Origin: a virus | DNA: 64,000 nucleotides | Direction: 5' to 3' (one strand) | Virus record (IMG/VR): IMGVR_UViG_3300046171_000231 | Coordinates: 62,001-126,000 of that record | Shown: positions 30,526 to 38,497 of the stretch, piece by piece | Layout of the letters: each line of letters begins with the position of its first letter | Numbering within the stretch: the first letter of the stretch is position 1 | Notes under the pieces: generated by a model | Database searches by the model: none | What the model was told of the DNA's origin: nothing | What the model saw: the letters and a program-made list of their open reading frames with translations, nothing else | Program-made: the position numbers and the translations under genes

Positions 30526-30557
30526 CAAAAAAATACCCCGAAATTTTTTCCGAGGTA
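30526..30557 (-). terminator. Rho-independent terminator after psbD
   Basis: On the minus strand, stem TACCTCG/CGGGGTA (30551-30557 with 30534-30540) is followed by a run of seven T. It lies about 26 bases past the psbD stop. Confidence 0.75.
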
Positions 30558-30582
30558 AATGTAATTAAATACTGATTTTAGT

Positions 30583-31660
30583 TTAGAGTGCATTACCACG
30601 AGGTAATACTTCCTCTGGGAACACGAAGTTCTCGTGTGGTTGGTCTACAGATGACATCCAAGCTCTCATACCTTCATTTAAAAGAATATTCTTTGTATAG
30701 AAAGTTTCAAACTCTGGGTCTTCTGCTGCTCTTATCTCTTGAGATACAAAATCGTATGCTCTTAAGTTAAGTGCAAGACCTACAATACCGATTGATGATG
30801 TCCACATACCCATCACAGGTACGAACAACATAAGGAAGTGTAAGAATCTTTTGTTTGAGAAAGCAACACCAAATATCTGTGACCAGAATCTGTTTGCTGT
30901 AATCATACTGATAAGTTTCTTCTTCCTGTGTAGGGTCAAATGCTCTGAATGTAGAACTCTGAACCTTACCATCAGTATAGACTGAAGTGTCTTCATACAA
31001 AGTGTTCTGTACTGTTGCACCGTGAATGGCACAGAGTAATGCTCCACCTAATATACCTGCTACACCCATCATATGAAATGGATTTAGAGTTATGTTGTGG
31101 AAACCTTGTATGAATAAGATATAACGAAAGATTGCTGCGACACCAAATGAAGGTGCGAAGAACCAACTATGCTGCCCTAGTGGGTAGATTAAAAAGATGC
31201 TAGTGAAGACTGCTATAACTGCTGAGAATGCGAGTGCGTTGTAAGGACGAATCCCAACAAGACCTGCAATTTCAAACTGTCTTAACATAAACCCTATGAG
31301 TCCGAACACACCGTGAAGTGCAACGAAGTTCCAGAGTCCACCGAGTTGTAACCAACGAACGAATGAACCTTGTGCCTCTGGTCCCCAAAGGAACATAAGA
31401 CTATGACCCATTGCATCACCAGGTGTTGACACTGCTGCTGTTAAGAAGTTTGCTCCTTCAAGATATGAAGATGCAATACCGTGTGTATACCAACTAGTAA
31501 CGAAAGTAGTTCCAACGAACCAACCTCCGATAGAAAGGTAAGCACAAGGTAAAAGTATAAGACCAGACCATCCGATAAACACGAAACGATCTCTCTTTAA
31601 CCAGTCATCAAGAACATCAAACCAACCCCTTGTAGGTGCTTGTAAAGTAGATGCTACCAT
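30583..31660 (-). CDS. psbD: Photosystem II D2 protein (one frameshift)
   Basis: Reconstructed 358-residue D2 reaction-centre protein; host D2 is about 352. It begins [20 protein letters not shown] and shows five hydrophobic helices, including '[20 protein letters not shown]' and the chlorophyll and iron-ligand region '[20 protein letters not shown]'. It ends '[18 protein letters not shown]'. After 'DPTQEEETY' the frame shifts at about 30910 by one extra base and resumes '[20 protein letters not shown]'. Everything else is perfect D2, so this is probably a sequencing indel. It replenishes D2 in infected cells and sits behind psbA, with a terminator between them. Confidence 0.95.
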
Positions 31661-31671
31661 TAATTTTTCCT

Positions 31672-31697
31672 ATGAAAAAGGGGTCTTGCGACCCCTT
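31672..31697 (-). terminator. Rho-independent terminator between psbA and psbD
   Basis: A perfect 8-bp hairpin on the minus strand (AAGGGGTC, loop GCAA, GACCCCTT) followed by T-run bases, only about 22 bases past the psbA stop. psbD starts 12 bases further and has no promoter of its own that I can see, so psbD would be expressed by read-through. Confidence 0.85.
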
Positions 31698-31718
31698 GAG
31701 TTGTTTTGGGTTAAGTAA

Positions 31719-32808
31719 TTAACCAATTGCAGGTGCTGTTAAAGCAACTGTTGTAGACTCAGCAGATGCTAGGTCTAATGGGAAGTTGTGTGCATTTCTT
31801 TCGTGCATTACTTCCATTCCTAAGTTTGCTCTGTTTAAAACATCGCCCCATGTTGGTACAATTTTACCATTAGCGTCTACTACAGACTGGTTGAAGTTGA
31901 AACCGTTTAGGTTGAATGCCATTGTACAGATACCCATTGAGGTTAACCATACACAGACTACTGGGAATACAGCAAGGAAGAAGTGTAAACTTCTTGAGTT
32001 GTTGAATGAAGCATACTGGAAGATAAGTCTACCGAAAGTAACCGTGTGCTGCCACGATATTATATGTTTCTTCTTCTTGTCCGAACTTATAGCCGTAGTT
32101 TTGACTTTCTGTTTCTGTAGTTTCTCTAATTAAAGAAGATGTAACTAAGCTACCGTGCATTGCACTGAAAAGACTACCACCGAACATACCTGCAACACCA
32201 GCCATATGGAATGGGTGCATTAGTATATTGTGCTCTGCTTGGAACACGAACATAAAGTTGAACGTACCTGAGATACCTAGTGGCATTCCGTCTGAGAAAG
32301 AACCCTGTCCGAAAGGATACACTAAGAATACTGCAAATGCTGCAGATACAGGTGCTGAATATGCTACACATATCCAAGGTCTCATACCTAATCTGTATGA
32401 TAGTTCCCACTGTCTGCCCATGTAAGCAGAGATTCCGATTAGGAAGTGGAAAATAACTAACTGGTAAGGACCACCGTTATATAACCATTCGTCTACTGTT
32501 GCTGCTTCCCAGATTGGGTAGAAGTGTAGACCGATAGCGTTTGATGAAGGAACAACTGCACCAGAGATGATGTTGTTACCATACAAGAAAGAACCCGCTA
32601 CTGGTTCTCTGATTCCGTCGATATCGACTGGAGGTGCTGCAATGAATGCAACGATGAAACATGCTGCTGCTGCGAGTAAGCATGGAATCATTAGGACACC
32701 AAACCAACCAACGTAGATTCTGTTGTTTGTTGATGTTACCCATTCGCAGAACTGTGGCCAGCCTGCTAGTAGACCTTGCTGTCTACCTTGTTTTGAAAGA
32801 GTTGTCAT
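31719..32808 (-). CDS. psbA: Photosystem II D1 protein (one frameshift)
   Basis: Reconstructed 362-residue D1; host D1 is 358-360. It starts [20 protein letters not shown]. Tyr161 and Asp170 lie in '[18 protein letters not shown]', the His215 region is '[20 protein letters not shown]', and the Mn-binding C-terminus is '[17 protein letters not shown]'. At 32035-32037 an AAA run (plus strand) holds one extra base, breaking '[19 protein letters not shown]'. The residues on both sides are universally conserved, so an indel error is likely. No group I intron is present. A long structured leader and two late promoter boxes precede it. Function: replacement of photodamaged D1 during infection. Confidence 0.97.
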
Positions 32809-32984
32809 TAGTAAGACGTTTGTAAATAGGGCAACAGGGAAGTTGCGATATTTATTTCCAGTAATCCCTCACTACTGGATAGAAAGACGAAGTATTATAC
32901 TGCCTATAGGTCTTGGTTTGAGAGCAGTTTGTAGTCAGGGTTACGATTGTTTCGAGTCCTTTCTAATGGTGAGGAAACCCTCAC
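32809..32984 (-). ncRNA. Structured 5' leader of psbA (PhotoRC-like candidate)
   Basis: About 176 bases between the late promoter and the ATG. A hairpin GTGAGG-GTTT-CCTCAC (32969-32984) would be at the extreme 5' end of the RNA. Then comes a 27-base block (32936-32962) shared with the porin leader, a 5-bp ACTGC/GCAGT stem, and a hairpin CCAGTA/TACTGG (32858-32878). Its loop repeats the GTGAGGG heptamer, so CCTCAC could pair with either copy. RNA motifs named PhotoRC-I and PhotoRC-II are known ahead of psbA in marine cyanobacteria and phages; I cannot test the match here. Confidence 0.6.
32849..32856 (-). promoter_or_regulatory. Second late promoter box close to psbA
   Basis: The minus strand reads AATAAATA, about 40 bases before the psbA ATG and downstream of the structured leader. 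It would give a short, unstructured transcript. Confidence 0.4.
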
Positions 32985-32989
32985 TTCTT

Positions 32990-32997
32990 TATTTATA
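32990..32997 (-). promoter_or_regulatory. Late promoter of psbA (perfect TATAAATA)
   Basis: TATAAATA on the minus strand, with the expected start site about 6 bases downstream, exactly at the first base of the 5' hairpin. Confidence 0.65.
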
Positions 32998-33036
32998 TTA
33001 ACAAAACTTTACAGAAAAGTCAATAAGTATAAATAC

Positions 33037-33507
33037 TCAATTAAAATGATATGTTACTTCATTACTAGGCACATACCCACGCATACCACAAGATAAACAA
33101 ATACGAGGTACAGTGCTTGATATTCCCATATGCTCTAGACCTTTCTTAATAAAAATTGTATCACCAGCTTTTAATACAACAGGTTCCATATCCTCAACGA
33201 CATATGATATCTCACCTTCCAAGCATAAAATCAAAACATTAGTTGGGTCTGTATGTGCACCAATCCCTTCTGATGCACCAAGTGAAGAGAATATTTGAAT
33301 ATCTTGAAGAAAATATTTAAGATATTTTTTAAAACAATTCTTAATTTTTTGGGGGAATTCTTCAATATCAATATAACTTGTTTTAATTGTTCCACGCTCA
33401 TACTCATAAACTACGTACTCATCTGAATCATTATACAGATTTGGAAATGTAGATTTAGGTTCTTCCCCATGATTTTTTATTAGTTCAATTACTTCTTCCC
33501 AGTACAT
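33037..33507 (-). CDS. Cupin/JmjC-like protein
   Basis: A 156-residue protein. The C-terminal half is a double-stranded beta-helix: 'GIGAHTDPTNVLILCLEGEI' supplies His85-x-Asp87, and 'KAGDTIFIKKGLEHMGIS' supplies His126. This gives the 2-His-1-carboxylate iron motif of JmjC-type hydroxylases or metal cupins. It has no signal peptide. It lies between psbA and the small membrane proteins, in an AT-repeat-rich context. Substrate unknown; it could be a hydroxylase of host or phage protein or a small-molecule dioxygenase. Confidence 0.65.
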   Translation of the reverse strand: MYWEEVIELIKNHGEEPKSTFPNLYNDSDEYVVYEYERGTIKTSYIDIEEFPQKIKNCFKKYLKYFLQDIQIFSSLGASEGIGAHTDPTNVLILCLEGEISYVVEDMEPVVLKAGDTIFIKKGLEHMGISSTVPRICLSCGMRGYVPSNEVTYHFN

Positions 33508-33527
33508 AATAATATAATATAATAATT

Positions 33528-33641
33528 TTATATATCTGTCTCTTCCATCATTGTTGACATCATTACTACGAAAAGTGTGGTTAATAACACTGTTCCCGAA
33601 AATATTGCTATAAACATCTCTAAAGTCTGATAATAGTTCAT
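33528..33641 (-). CDS. 37-residue membrane protein
   Basis: A short frame MNYYQTLEMFIAIFSGTVLL... with one clear transmembrane helix (about residues 9-29) and an acidic tail 'MEETDI'. The start overlaps the upstream stop (ATGA at 33638-33641), which supports it as real. Unknown function. Its place beside hli and psbA suggests a thylakoid-related role, but this is speculation. Confidence 0.5.
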   Translation of the reverse strand: MNYYQTLEMFIAIFSGTVLLTTLFVVMMSTMMEETDI

Positions 33642-33739
33642 ACGTTTAATGTGTGGGCATTGATATAAGAAAATGATATCATTGCAGGGATGACCCAGCT
33701 AAACGGTAAAAACATTCTTATTTTTTCTTTTTGTTTCAT
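33638..33739 (-). CDS. 33-residue peptide gene
   Basis: MKQKEKIRMFLPFSWVIPAM... : a basic N-terminus and one hydrophobic segment. Both ends are coupled to neighbours by ATGA overlaps, the main evidence that it is translated. No family recognised. Confidence 0.45.
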   Translation of the reverse strand: MKQKEKIRMFLPFSWVIPAMISFSYINAHTLNV

Positions 33740-33849
33740 AATAGACCTACTGATCCTGCGGTTATTCCTACGACCATAAAAAAACCAAACTCCACCAAGT
33801 CTCTTGTACCTGGTGGAATAGAATTGACTATAGTGGACAAGAGTATCAT
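33736..33849 (-). CDS. 37-residue membrane protein
   Basis: MILLSTIVNSIPPGTRDLVE then a hydrophobic helix 'FGFFMVVGITAGSVGLL'. Both ends overlap neighbours as ATGA. Small proteins of this style occur beside hli genes in cyanophages. Function unknown. Confidence 0.5.
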   Translation of the reverse strand: MILLSTIVNSIPPGTRDLVEFGFFMVVGITAGSVGLL

Positions 33850-33923
33850 GAATATATGAACCCTAAACCACCTGTTGCTGTGTATGCGACTGCACACAAA
33901 AATACTACTCTGCTAATAATCAT
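33846..33923 (-). CDS. 25-residue membrane peptide
   Basis: MIISRVVFLCAVAYTATGGL plus five residues, a single hydrophobic helix, behind a GGGAG ribosome site. TAATG and ATGA couplings on both sides. Its size resembles single-helix photosystem or cytochrome b6f subunits, but I cannot assign it. Confidence 0.45.
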   Translation of the reverse strand: MIISRVVFLCAVAYTATGGLGFIYS

Positions 33924-34096
33924 TATGCTCCCTGATAAACTGGTGTCATAACTCCACCTCCTTCATCATCATCGTCATCGTCATCTACTAAACGTAAAAA
34001 ATATTCAATAGCGACTAGAGCACTCACTGGATAGAAACACCATAGTATTGCTTTCCAAATTGGAAATGATTGTGCAGCGATGTTGAATTCTCCCAT
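33923..34096 (-). CDS. 57-residue membrane protein with acidic run
   Basis: MGEFNIAAQSFPIWKAILWC, one transmembrane helix (about residues 13-33), then seven consecutive Asp residues and a Gly-rich end. It ends in a TAATG overlap with the next peptide gene. Function unknown. Confidence 0.5.
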   Translation of the reverse strand: MGEFNIAAQSFPIWKAILWCFYPVSALVAIEYFLRLVDDDDDDDEGGGVMTPVYQGA

Positions 34097-34138
34097 AACT
34101 TAAAGTTTTGTTACAATAGTATTTAGTTTTGTAAAGTT

Positions 34139-34228
34139 TTAAGCAAATACACTTGTGAATGTACTTGTTCCCAATGCCAACATAAAGATGTATGGCACGA
34201 CTTTAAATGGCACTGGATGTCTCTTCAT
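34139..34228 (-). CDS. 29-residue membrane peptide
   Basis: MKRHPVPFKVVPYIFMLALG plus nine residues. A basic N-terminus then a hydrophobic segment. The start is coupled to the last hli gene by TAATG. Low-information peptide; supported by coupling only. Confidence 0.4.
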   Translation of the reverse strand: MKRHPVPFKVVPYIFMLALGTSTFTSVFA

Positions 34229-34362
34229 TACACGAAACCTGGAATGATTTGACCTGTTGTTAGGTAAGCACCTAATCCTGCTACAATGCCGAGCATTGCT
34301 AATCTACCGTTAAGTTTCTCGGCAACTAGCTTTTCTTTTTCGATTGGTTTTGGTGTTGTCAT
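34228..34362 (-). CDS. hli: High-light-inducible protein
   Basis: A 44-residue single-helix protein. It holds the chlorophyll-binding signature E-x-x-N-G-R-x-A-M-x-G ('EKLNGRLAMLGIVAG') and ends 'TTGQIIPGFV'. Hli proteins bind chlorophyll and carotenoid in the thylakoid and protect photosystem II during assembly and light stress. I chose the ATG at 34362 because it overlaps the upstream hli stop (TAATG). It is the last of four tandem hli genes. Confidence 0.9.
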   Translation of the reverse strand: MTTPKPIEKEKLVAEKLNGRLAMLGIVAGLGAYLTTGQIIPGFV

Positions 34363-34514
34363 TAAAAAATACCTGGTATGATTTGTCCTGTTGTTGCGTA
34401 TGCACCGACTGCTGCTACGAAACCTAGCATTGCTGCCCATCCGTTAAATCTTTCTGCTTCTGGAGTCATGAGTTTTTCCTCTTTGTTGATTGTGAATTGT
34501 GTGTTGAGTTTCAT
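34362..34514 (-). CDS. hli: High-light-inducible protein
   Basis: A 50-residue protein with the Hli core 'EAERFNGWAAMLGFVAAVGA' and the terminal 'TTGQIIPGIF'. The usual Arg of N-G-R is Trp here (N-G-W). Two starts are possible: 34514 (MKLNTQFTINKEEK...) and an internal ATG at 34469 with a better ribosome site (GAGGAA). The internal start would give a 35-residue protein still holding the whole core. The stop overlaps the next hli start. Confidence 0.85.
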   Translation of the reverse strand: MKLNTQFTINKEEKLMTPEAERFNGWAAMLGFVAAVGAYATTGQIIPGIF

Positions 34515-34517
34515 TTT

Positions 34518-34643
34518 TTAAAAGAAACCTGGTGCTATCCATCCGAATAGACCGTAGTTGACTGTGCCGATTACTAAACCGAGCATTGCGAGACGACCAT
34601 TAATCTTCTCTGCGTATCTCCAATATGAGTGCTGATGATCCAT
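34518..34643 (-). CDS. hli: High-light-inducible protein
   Basis: 41 residues: MDHQHSYWRYAEKINGRLAM, with the core E-K-I-N-G-R-L-A-M-L-G. Its C-terminus 'NYGLFGWIAPGFF' differs from the other three, so it is a distinct Hli type. The start is coupled to the upstream hli stop by TAATG. Confidence 0.9.
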   Translation of the reverse strand: MDHQHSYWRYAEKINGRLAMLGLVIGTVNYGLFGWIAPGFF

Positions 34644-34840
34644 TAGAAGATACCTGGTATGATTTGACCTGTAGTGATGTACGCACCTAATAGTGCAACA
34701 AAACCAATCATCGCCCAACGACCATTTACTTTCTCAGCATTCTGAGGATATCCGTCATAGGAAGCACTTTCGTCGATATAAGGTCTTGTTTCAGTTGGGA
34801 AAGCGTTTTGTCTTCCACCTGATTCGGTTGTAACTGTCAT
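34643..34840 (-). CDS. hli: High-light-inducible protein, first of four
   Basis: 65 residues with a polar N-terminal extension (MTVTTESGGRQNAFPTETRP) and the core 'AEKVNGRWAMIGFVALLGAY' ending 'TTGQIIPGIF'. It is the first gene after the sigma70-like promoter at 34865-34893 and heads a chain of TAATG-coupled hli genes. Confidence 0.92.
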   Translation of the reverse strand: MTVTTESGGRQNAFPTETRPYIDESASYDGYPQNAEKVNGRWAMIGFVALLGAYITTGQIIPGIF

Positions 34841-34864
34841 TGAATTATTAATTTATGTAACAAT

Positions 34865-34893
34865 ATTATATAGTAAATATAAAATTTTGTCAA
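34865..34893 (-). promoter_or_regulatory. Perfect sigma70-type promoter of the hli operon
   Basis: On the minus strand TTGACA (34888-34893), a 17-base spacer and TATAAT (34865-34870): both hexamers match consensus exactly. This points to transcription by unmodified host RNA polymerase, i.e. early expression. The AT-rich 34841-34970 interval holds no gene. Confidence 0.85.
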
Positions 34894-34970
34894 GAAACTT
34901 TACAATTAAATGCCGATCCCAGTCAAGAAACCCTGATATAATTATTAAAAAATTATTAAGAATATAAGTT

Positions 34971-35504
34971 TTACTTATTAATCAATGGATTATAAACAAT
35001 ATTTCCAACAACCATACACCTTCCATCAGACTTGTTTGGTAGAGTATAATGATTTCTATGTGAATGAAAGAAAACTATTCTACCTGGTACGGGTTCTATC
35101 TCTTCTTCATCTAAGATAAAAGGAGAGGAACCCTCTGGTGCAGAGACACAATAATTAAATGACAGAGCATATGGAAAGTGATTATGTTTAGTTACATATT
35201 GCCCTTTATCATAATGTATTCCCCAACACTGATTAATTTCAAATCCTCCTCTATCAAAAGTAGCAGCACCATAATCTTTACTACTCCCTCCTCCACTAAC
35301 ATGAAAAGCAGCCTCAGGAATACAAGCATTAATCCAATATAGTAATATATCAATATCCTTTATACCTTTTTTATGAAGTCTCCAATCAGTTTTTCTTCCA
35401 CCTCCCATCACAGTTTCTTCTACATTAAAATTATTACAAACCGTATTATATAAAAATGGATTTATTTGTTCTCCTTGCCAGTAGTCCTCAGTATAGAAAT
35501 TCAT
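34971..35504 (-). CDS. Putative 2OG-Fe(II) oxygenase
   Basis: 177 residues. 'VTKHNHFPYALSFNYCVSAP' (His107/His109) followed by 'EIEPVPGRIVFFHSHRNHY' (distal His) matches the putative 2OG-Fe(II) oxygenase family in which H-x-H...S-x-x-Y precedes a P-G-x-x-x-x-F segment. It is the last gene of the sugar operon. Likely role: hydroxylation of a protein or glycan; substrate unknown. Confidence 0.65.
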   Translation of the reverse strand: MNFYTEDYWQGEQINPFLYNTVCNNFNVEETVMGGGRKTDWRLHKKGIKDIDILLYWINACIPEAAFHVSGGGSSKDYGAATFDRGGFEINQCWGIHYDKGQYVTKHNHFPYALSFNYCVSAPEGSSPFILDEEEIEPVPGRIVFFHSHRNHYTLPNKSDGRCMVVGNIVYNPLINK

Positions 35505-36286
35505 TATTTGTTTTCAAAACCTGGTGGAACACGATTAAAATACGGATCATAATCAAACATCTTATCCCAATCTTCGATGTTAGTTGAAGAGCATCTCCAG
35601 AATTGCCATATACCTTCGTAACTTGATTTATGAAATACATGAATGTGTATATCGTGTATTGATGAACCGAGTTCAAGCTTGTAAAGAAATAAAGGTATTG
35701 CGAATGTATTGCCAGAATTGTATATTAAATCATCTGCAACTGCTCTCGGTTTTGAACCTTGATCGAGTTTATACTTATCACCACGACAATGTAATCTTAC
35801 AAGTTTCTCTGCGTGATGTCTTGTAATTAAATAGCAAGCAGTTGAAAAGTCATTTATAAATCTACGATGCAACTGTGCATATACAGTGGCAGGGTTGATG
35901 ATTGCTAATTGAATGACATCATAATCATAAGGAATCTTTGAGTAAAAATCTTTCCACGTAAATCCCCAATGAAGTACTGTAGATATATCACAATCATCTT
36001 CCATCATCAAAGCACAAGGTGCATCAGTTTCAAGGAACATCTTCATTGCTTTTAAATGTGAGGTAGTACATCCTACTTCACTTGATGACATTCCATCAGG
36101 GTATGTTCCTTTTAATATGTCACTTAAATCATCTTCACGACCATCATATGCAGATACACGGGTATAATTTTCGATATCCCATTCCTTAAGCATATTCTCG
36201 GCAGATTCCCATCTTTCTGGTTCACCATCAAGATTAATACAATAGACTGGAGGAAGTCCTTTTAATTTGTATTTTGCCTTATTCAT
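35504..36286 (-). CDS. Family 25 glycosyltransferase
   Basis: 260 residues. 'PVYCINLDGEPERWESAENM' at the N-terminus, 'SEVGCTTSHLKAMKMFLETD' and 'CALMMEDDCDIS' are the hallmarks of GT25 (LOS galactosyltransferase/procollagen-type), with E-D-D as the metal/nucleotide-sugar site. Probably transfers galactose or glucose from a UDP sugar to LPS. It overlaps the upstream epimerase by 4 bases. Confidence 0.8.
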   Translation of the reverse strand: MNKAKYKLKGLPPVYCINLDGEPERWESAENMLKEWDIENYTRVSAYDGREDDLSDILKGTYPDGMSSSEVGCTTSHLKAMKMFLETDAPCALMMEDDCDISTVLHWGFTWKDFYSKIPYDYDVIQLAIINPATVYAQLHRRFINDFSTACYLITRHHAEKLVRLHCRGDKYKLDQGSKPRAVADDLIYNSGNTFAIPLFLYKLELGSSIHDIHIHVFHKSSYEGIWQFWRCSSTNIEDWDKMFDYDPYFNRVPPGFENK

Positions 36287-37179
36287 AGTTGTGTTTTAAT
36301 CCACTCCTCTACATTCATTTCGGGTTTCCAAGCAAATGTTTTTTGTATCTTATCAATGTTAGCCAAACTGTTTCTTGCCTCTCCAATTCTTGGTGGTATA
36401 TTAATTGTATCATCAGATATGAAAGATGCAATCTCATTCACTGAATAATTCTTACCAGACCCTACATTATATACTTGACCATATGCATCATCATCTGGAT
36501 TTGATATTGCTGCCATTACATTTGCGTTTGCTACATCTTTCACATATATGTAATCCCTTCTCTGTTCCCCGTCACCAACGATTGTCAGTGGTTCACCTGC
36601 TGCTTTCTGTCTTAAAAATATACCTGTCACAGGAGCATACTGACCCTTTCTGGGTGCTCTTTCACCAAAGACATTAAAGTATCGGAATACAATTGTCTTA
36701 AGTCCGTAGAGGTCTGTATACATCTTACATAACTTCTCACCTGCAATCTTTGATACTGAATATGGATTTAAACAATCATCTGGTTGTGTCTCAATATTGG
36801 GTGCTTCATTCAATCCGTAACCTGATGATGTTGATGAATATAATACTTTCTTCGCTCCAACTTCTCTTGCACATTGTAATACATTACAAGTTCCTATCGT
36901 ATTAATATTGAGTGCATTTACTGGATTCTCAATCGCAGGTCCGATTCTTGCTTCTGCTGCAAGATGAAAAACATAATCAGCACCAGTAAATGCATTCTTA
37001 AGTCCTTTATAATCTGTGATATCGATATCTACATTTAAAGTATCTTTTCTCCAATGAAAGTTATCATTGTCAGAATATTCATTATCGATCACAATAACCA
37101 TATGATCTAATCTTTTAAGTTCTTCAACGATGTGTGACCCGATAAAGCCAGCACCACCAGTAACGATTGAAATTGTCAT
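36283..37179 (-). CDS. UDP-sugar 4-epimerase-like SDR
   Basis: 298 residues. NAD-binding 'TGGAGFIGSHIVEEL', catalytic 'SSTSSGYG' and Tyr-x3-Lys in 'NPYSVSKIAGEKL', then 'FRYFNVFGERAPRKGQYAPV' which is typical of UDP-glucose/GlcNAc 4-epimerases (GalE/WbpP type). Such an enzyme supplies UDP-Gal or UDP-GalNAc, the donors used by family 6 transferases such as the one two genes upstream (37801-38497). Exact substrate is inferred. Confidence 0.75.
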   Translation of the reverse strand: MTISIVTGGAGFIGSHIVEELKRLDHMVIVIDNEYSDNDNFHWRKDTLNVDIDITDYKGLKNAFTGADYVFHLAAEARIGPAIENPVNALNINTIGTCNVLQCAREVGAKKVLYSSTSSGYGLNEAPNIETQPDDCLNPYSVSKIAGEKLCKMYTDLYGLKTIVFRYFNVFGERAPRKGQYAPVTGIFLRQKAAGEPLTIVGDGEQRRDYIYVKDVANANVMAAISNPDDDAYGQVYNVGSGKNYSVNEIASFISDDTINIPPRIGEARNSLANIDKIQKTFAWKPEMNVEEWIKTQL

Positions 37180-37817
37180 TAATATAAAACGGTTGGTTTC
37201 CAGAAATTACGATTTGGTTGTATCACTTCAATTGTAGGATATGAAGTCAAAGATTGATCTGTACCATTAGAACTGGTTTGATAAAACAAAGGGTCATCAA
37301 ATGCATAGACATTATAGTATCTTTGTATTTCAGCGAAACCAATATCTTGATGTTGTGCAGTATCAAAAGATTGATGTGCAATCTTGCTACAGAGAGAAAC
37401 ATATTCCTCATCTAAGTATAGCACAGAATGAGCACTCAGCATATTATATATTCTCAAAAGACCACCGTTCAATTCTTCATATTGAACGCAAGGACCAGAG
37501 TGAGAATTCATCCTACCCCAAGATGAGATGCCAAGATAAACTGCGTCAGAGTCATCAGGTACATCAATAATAGTTCTAAAGTTTTTTGTTTTGCAATCAT
37601 CTTCAAATATAATAAAAGGTGGTTCTACTTCGTTCAATGCTTTGTAGTGAGAGTAAGAACAACCTGCTAATGGTCTGTCTGGTGTATACTCACCATCTAT
37701 ACGAATGATATTTTCAAATCCACATTCGTCTAATACATCTACAATACTATTCTTTTTCTCAACATCTTGTTGAAGATTGATATAGACAGCAGGTATTTCT
37801 CTAAGATCTAAGTTCAT
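37179..37817 (-). CDS. GT25-like glycosyltransferase
   Basis: 212 residues. 'IPAVYINLQQDVEKKNSIVD', 'LAGCSYSHYKALNEV' and 'PFIIFEDDCKTK' follow the GT25 pattern (I-N-L...G-C-x-x-S-H...E-D-D). It is shorter than typical GT25 enzymes but has all three landmarks. Acceptor unknown. The ATG overlaps the end of the family 6 transferase gene. Confidence 0.7.
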   Translation of the reverse strand: MNLDLREIPAVYINLQQDVEKKNSIVDVLDECGFENIIRIDGEYTPDRPLAGCSYSHYKALNEVEPPFIIFEDDCKTKNFRTIIDVPDDSDAVYLGISSWGRMNSHSGPCVQYEELNGGLLRIYNMLSAHSVLYLDEEYVSLCSKIAHQSFDTAQHQDIGFAEIQRYYNVYAFDDPLFYQTSSNGTDQSLTSYPTIEVIQPNRNFWKPTVLY

Positions 37818-38497
37818 TGTGGTCTTTCTTCAATGCAATAATTTTAGCATCATAAGGATACTCGGAGTTATACATTTGCTCCTCTGCAAAACAATATGAT
37901 GGTGTCAATGATTTAGTTGGTGGATTATCTATCAGGTAACGATTCATCTGTGATTCATCGTGCCATAATGCAATAACATCATTCTCTAAATCTTTTGTGA
38001 CTCTATCGGCAAGTATCTCTGCCATTTCTAAAAATCTTTTTGTTGAACCACCATTGAATCCACCTGCATAATATAACTCACCTTCTTCACCTGGTGGTAC
38101 ATATGCAAGTGACTTTGGATTACGGTCATATGTTCTCTGCTCTTTTGGATAGAATGATTGATATGGATGCATAGTTGCAACTAAATCATCTAATACTTCA
38201 TCACCAACCTTATCTACGATTCCCATATCTACATCAAAGTAGTAACAGTAATCAAACTGTGAAATATAATCTTTCTCTTTTACAAAGTAATTGTATCTCT
38301 TTGAGTGTTGGCATTGGCCAAGGTTCGTGGTCAATTTGAGATACCTTAATATTATCTGATGTTTCTACATCGTGTTCAGTAAATAATAAACCTTGTATCT
38401 CGTGACCATTGAGAAACTTCTCTTCAATATTATCATACAATCTTTCTACAAATTGTATGTACTTATTAGTTGCAATAGTCAGAATAAGAATTTTCAT
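37801..38497 (-). CDS. Family 6 (ABO blood-group-type) glycosyltransferase (one frameshift)
   Basis: Reconstructed 231-residue catalytic domain. The start MKILILTIATNKYIQF at 38497 overlaps the upstream stop (ATGA). The frame shifts at 38300-38302 (one extra A in AAA) between 'WPMPTLK' and 'RYNYFVKEKDYIS'. GT6 landmarks: D-V-D at 88-90 ('YCYYFDVDMGIVDKVG'), 'LYYAGGFNGG' (141-150), 'ALWHDESQMNRYL' (176-188) and 'PPTKSLTPSYCFAEE' (192-206). GT6 enzymes transfer Gal or GalNAc alpha1,3 to galactosides. The literature reports a cyanophage homologue; commensal bacterial members replace D-x-D with N-x-N, whereas this one keeps D-x-D. Confidence 0.9.

Noticed and set aside
31938-32040. Possible group I intron or gene split in psbA
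   Set aside because: The two frames are joined by removing one base, and the intervening sequence codes for perfectly conserved D1; there is no intron-sized insert.
33028-33035. TATAAATA on the plus strand (also at 60887-60894)
   Set aside because: It would drive transcription antisense to minus-strand genes; in such AT-rich DNA a chance match is likely.
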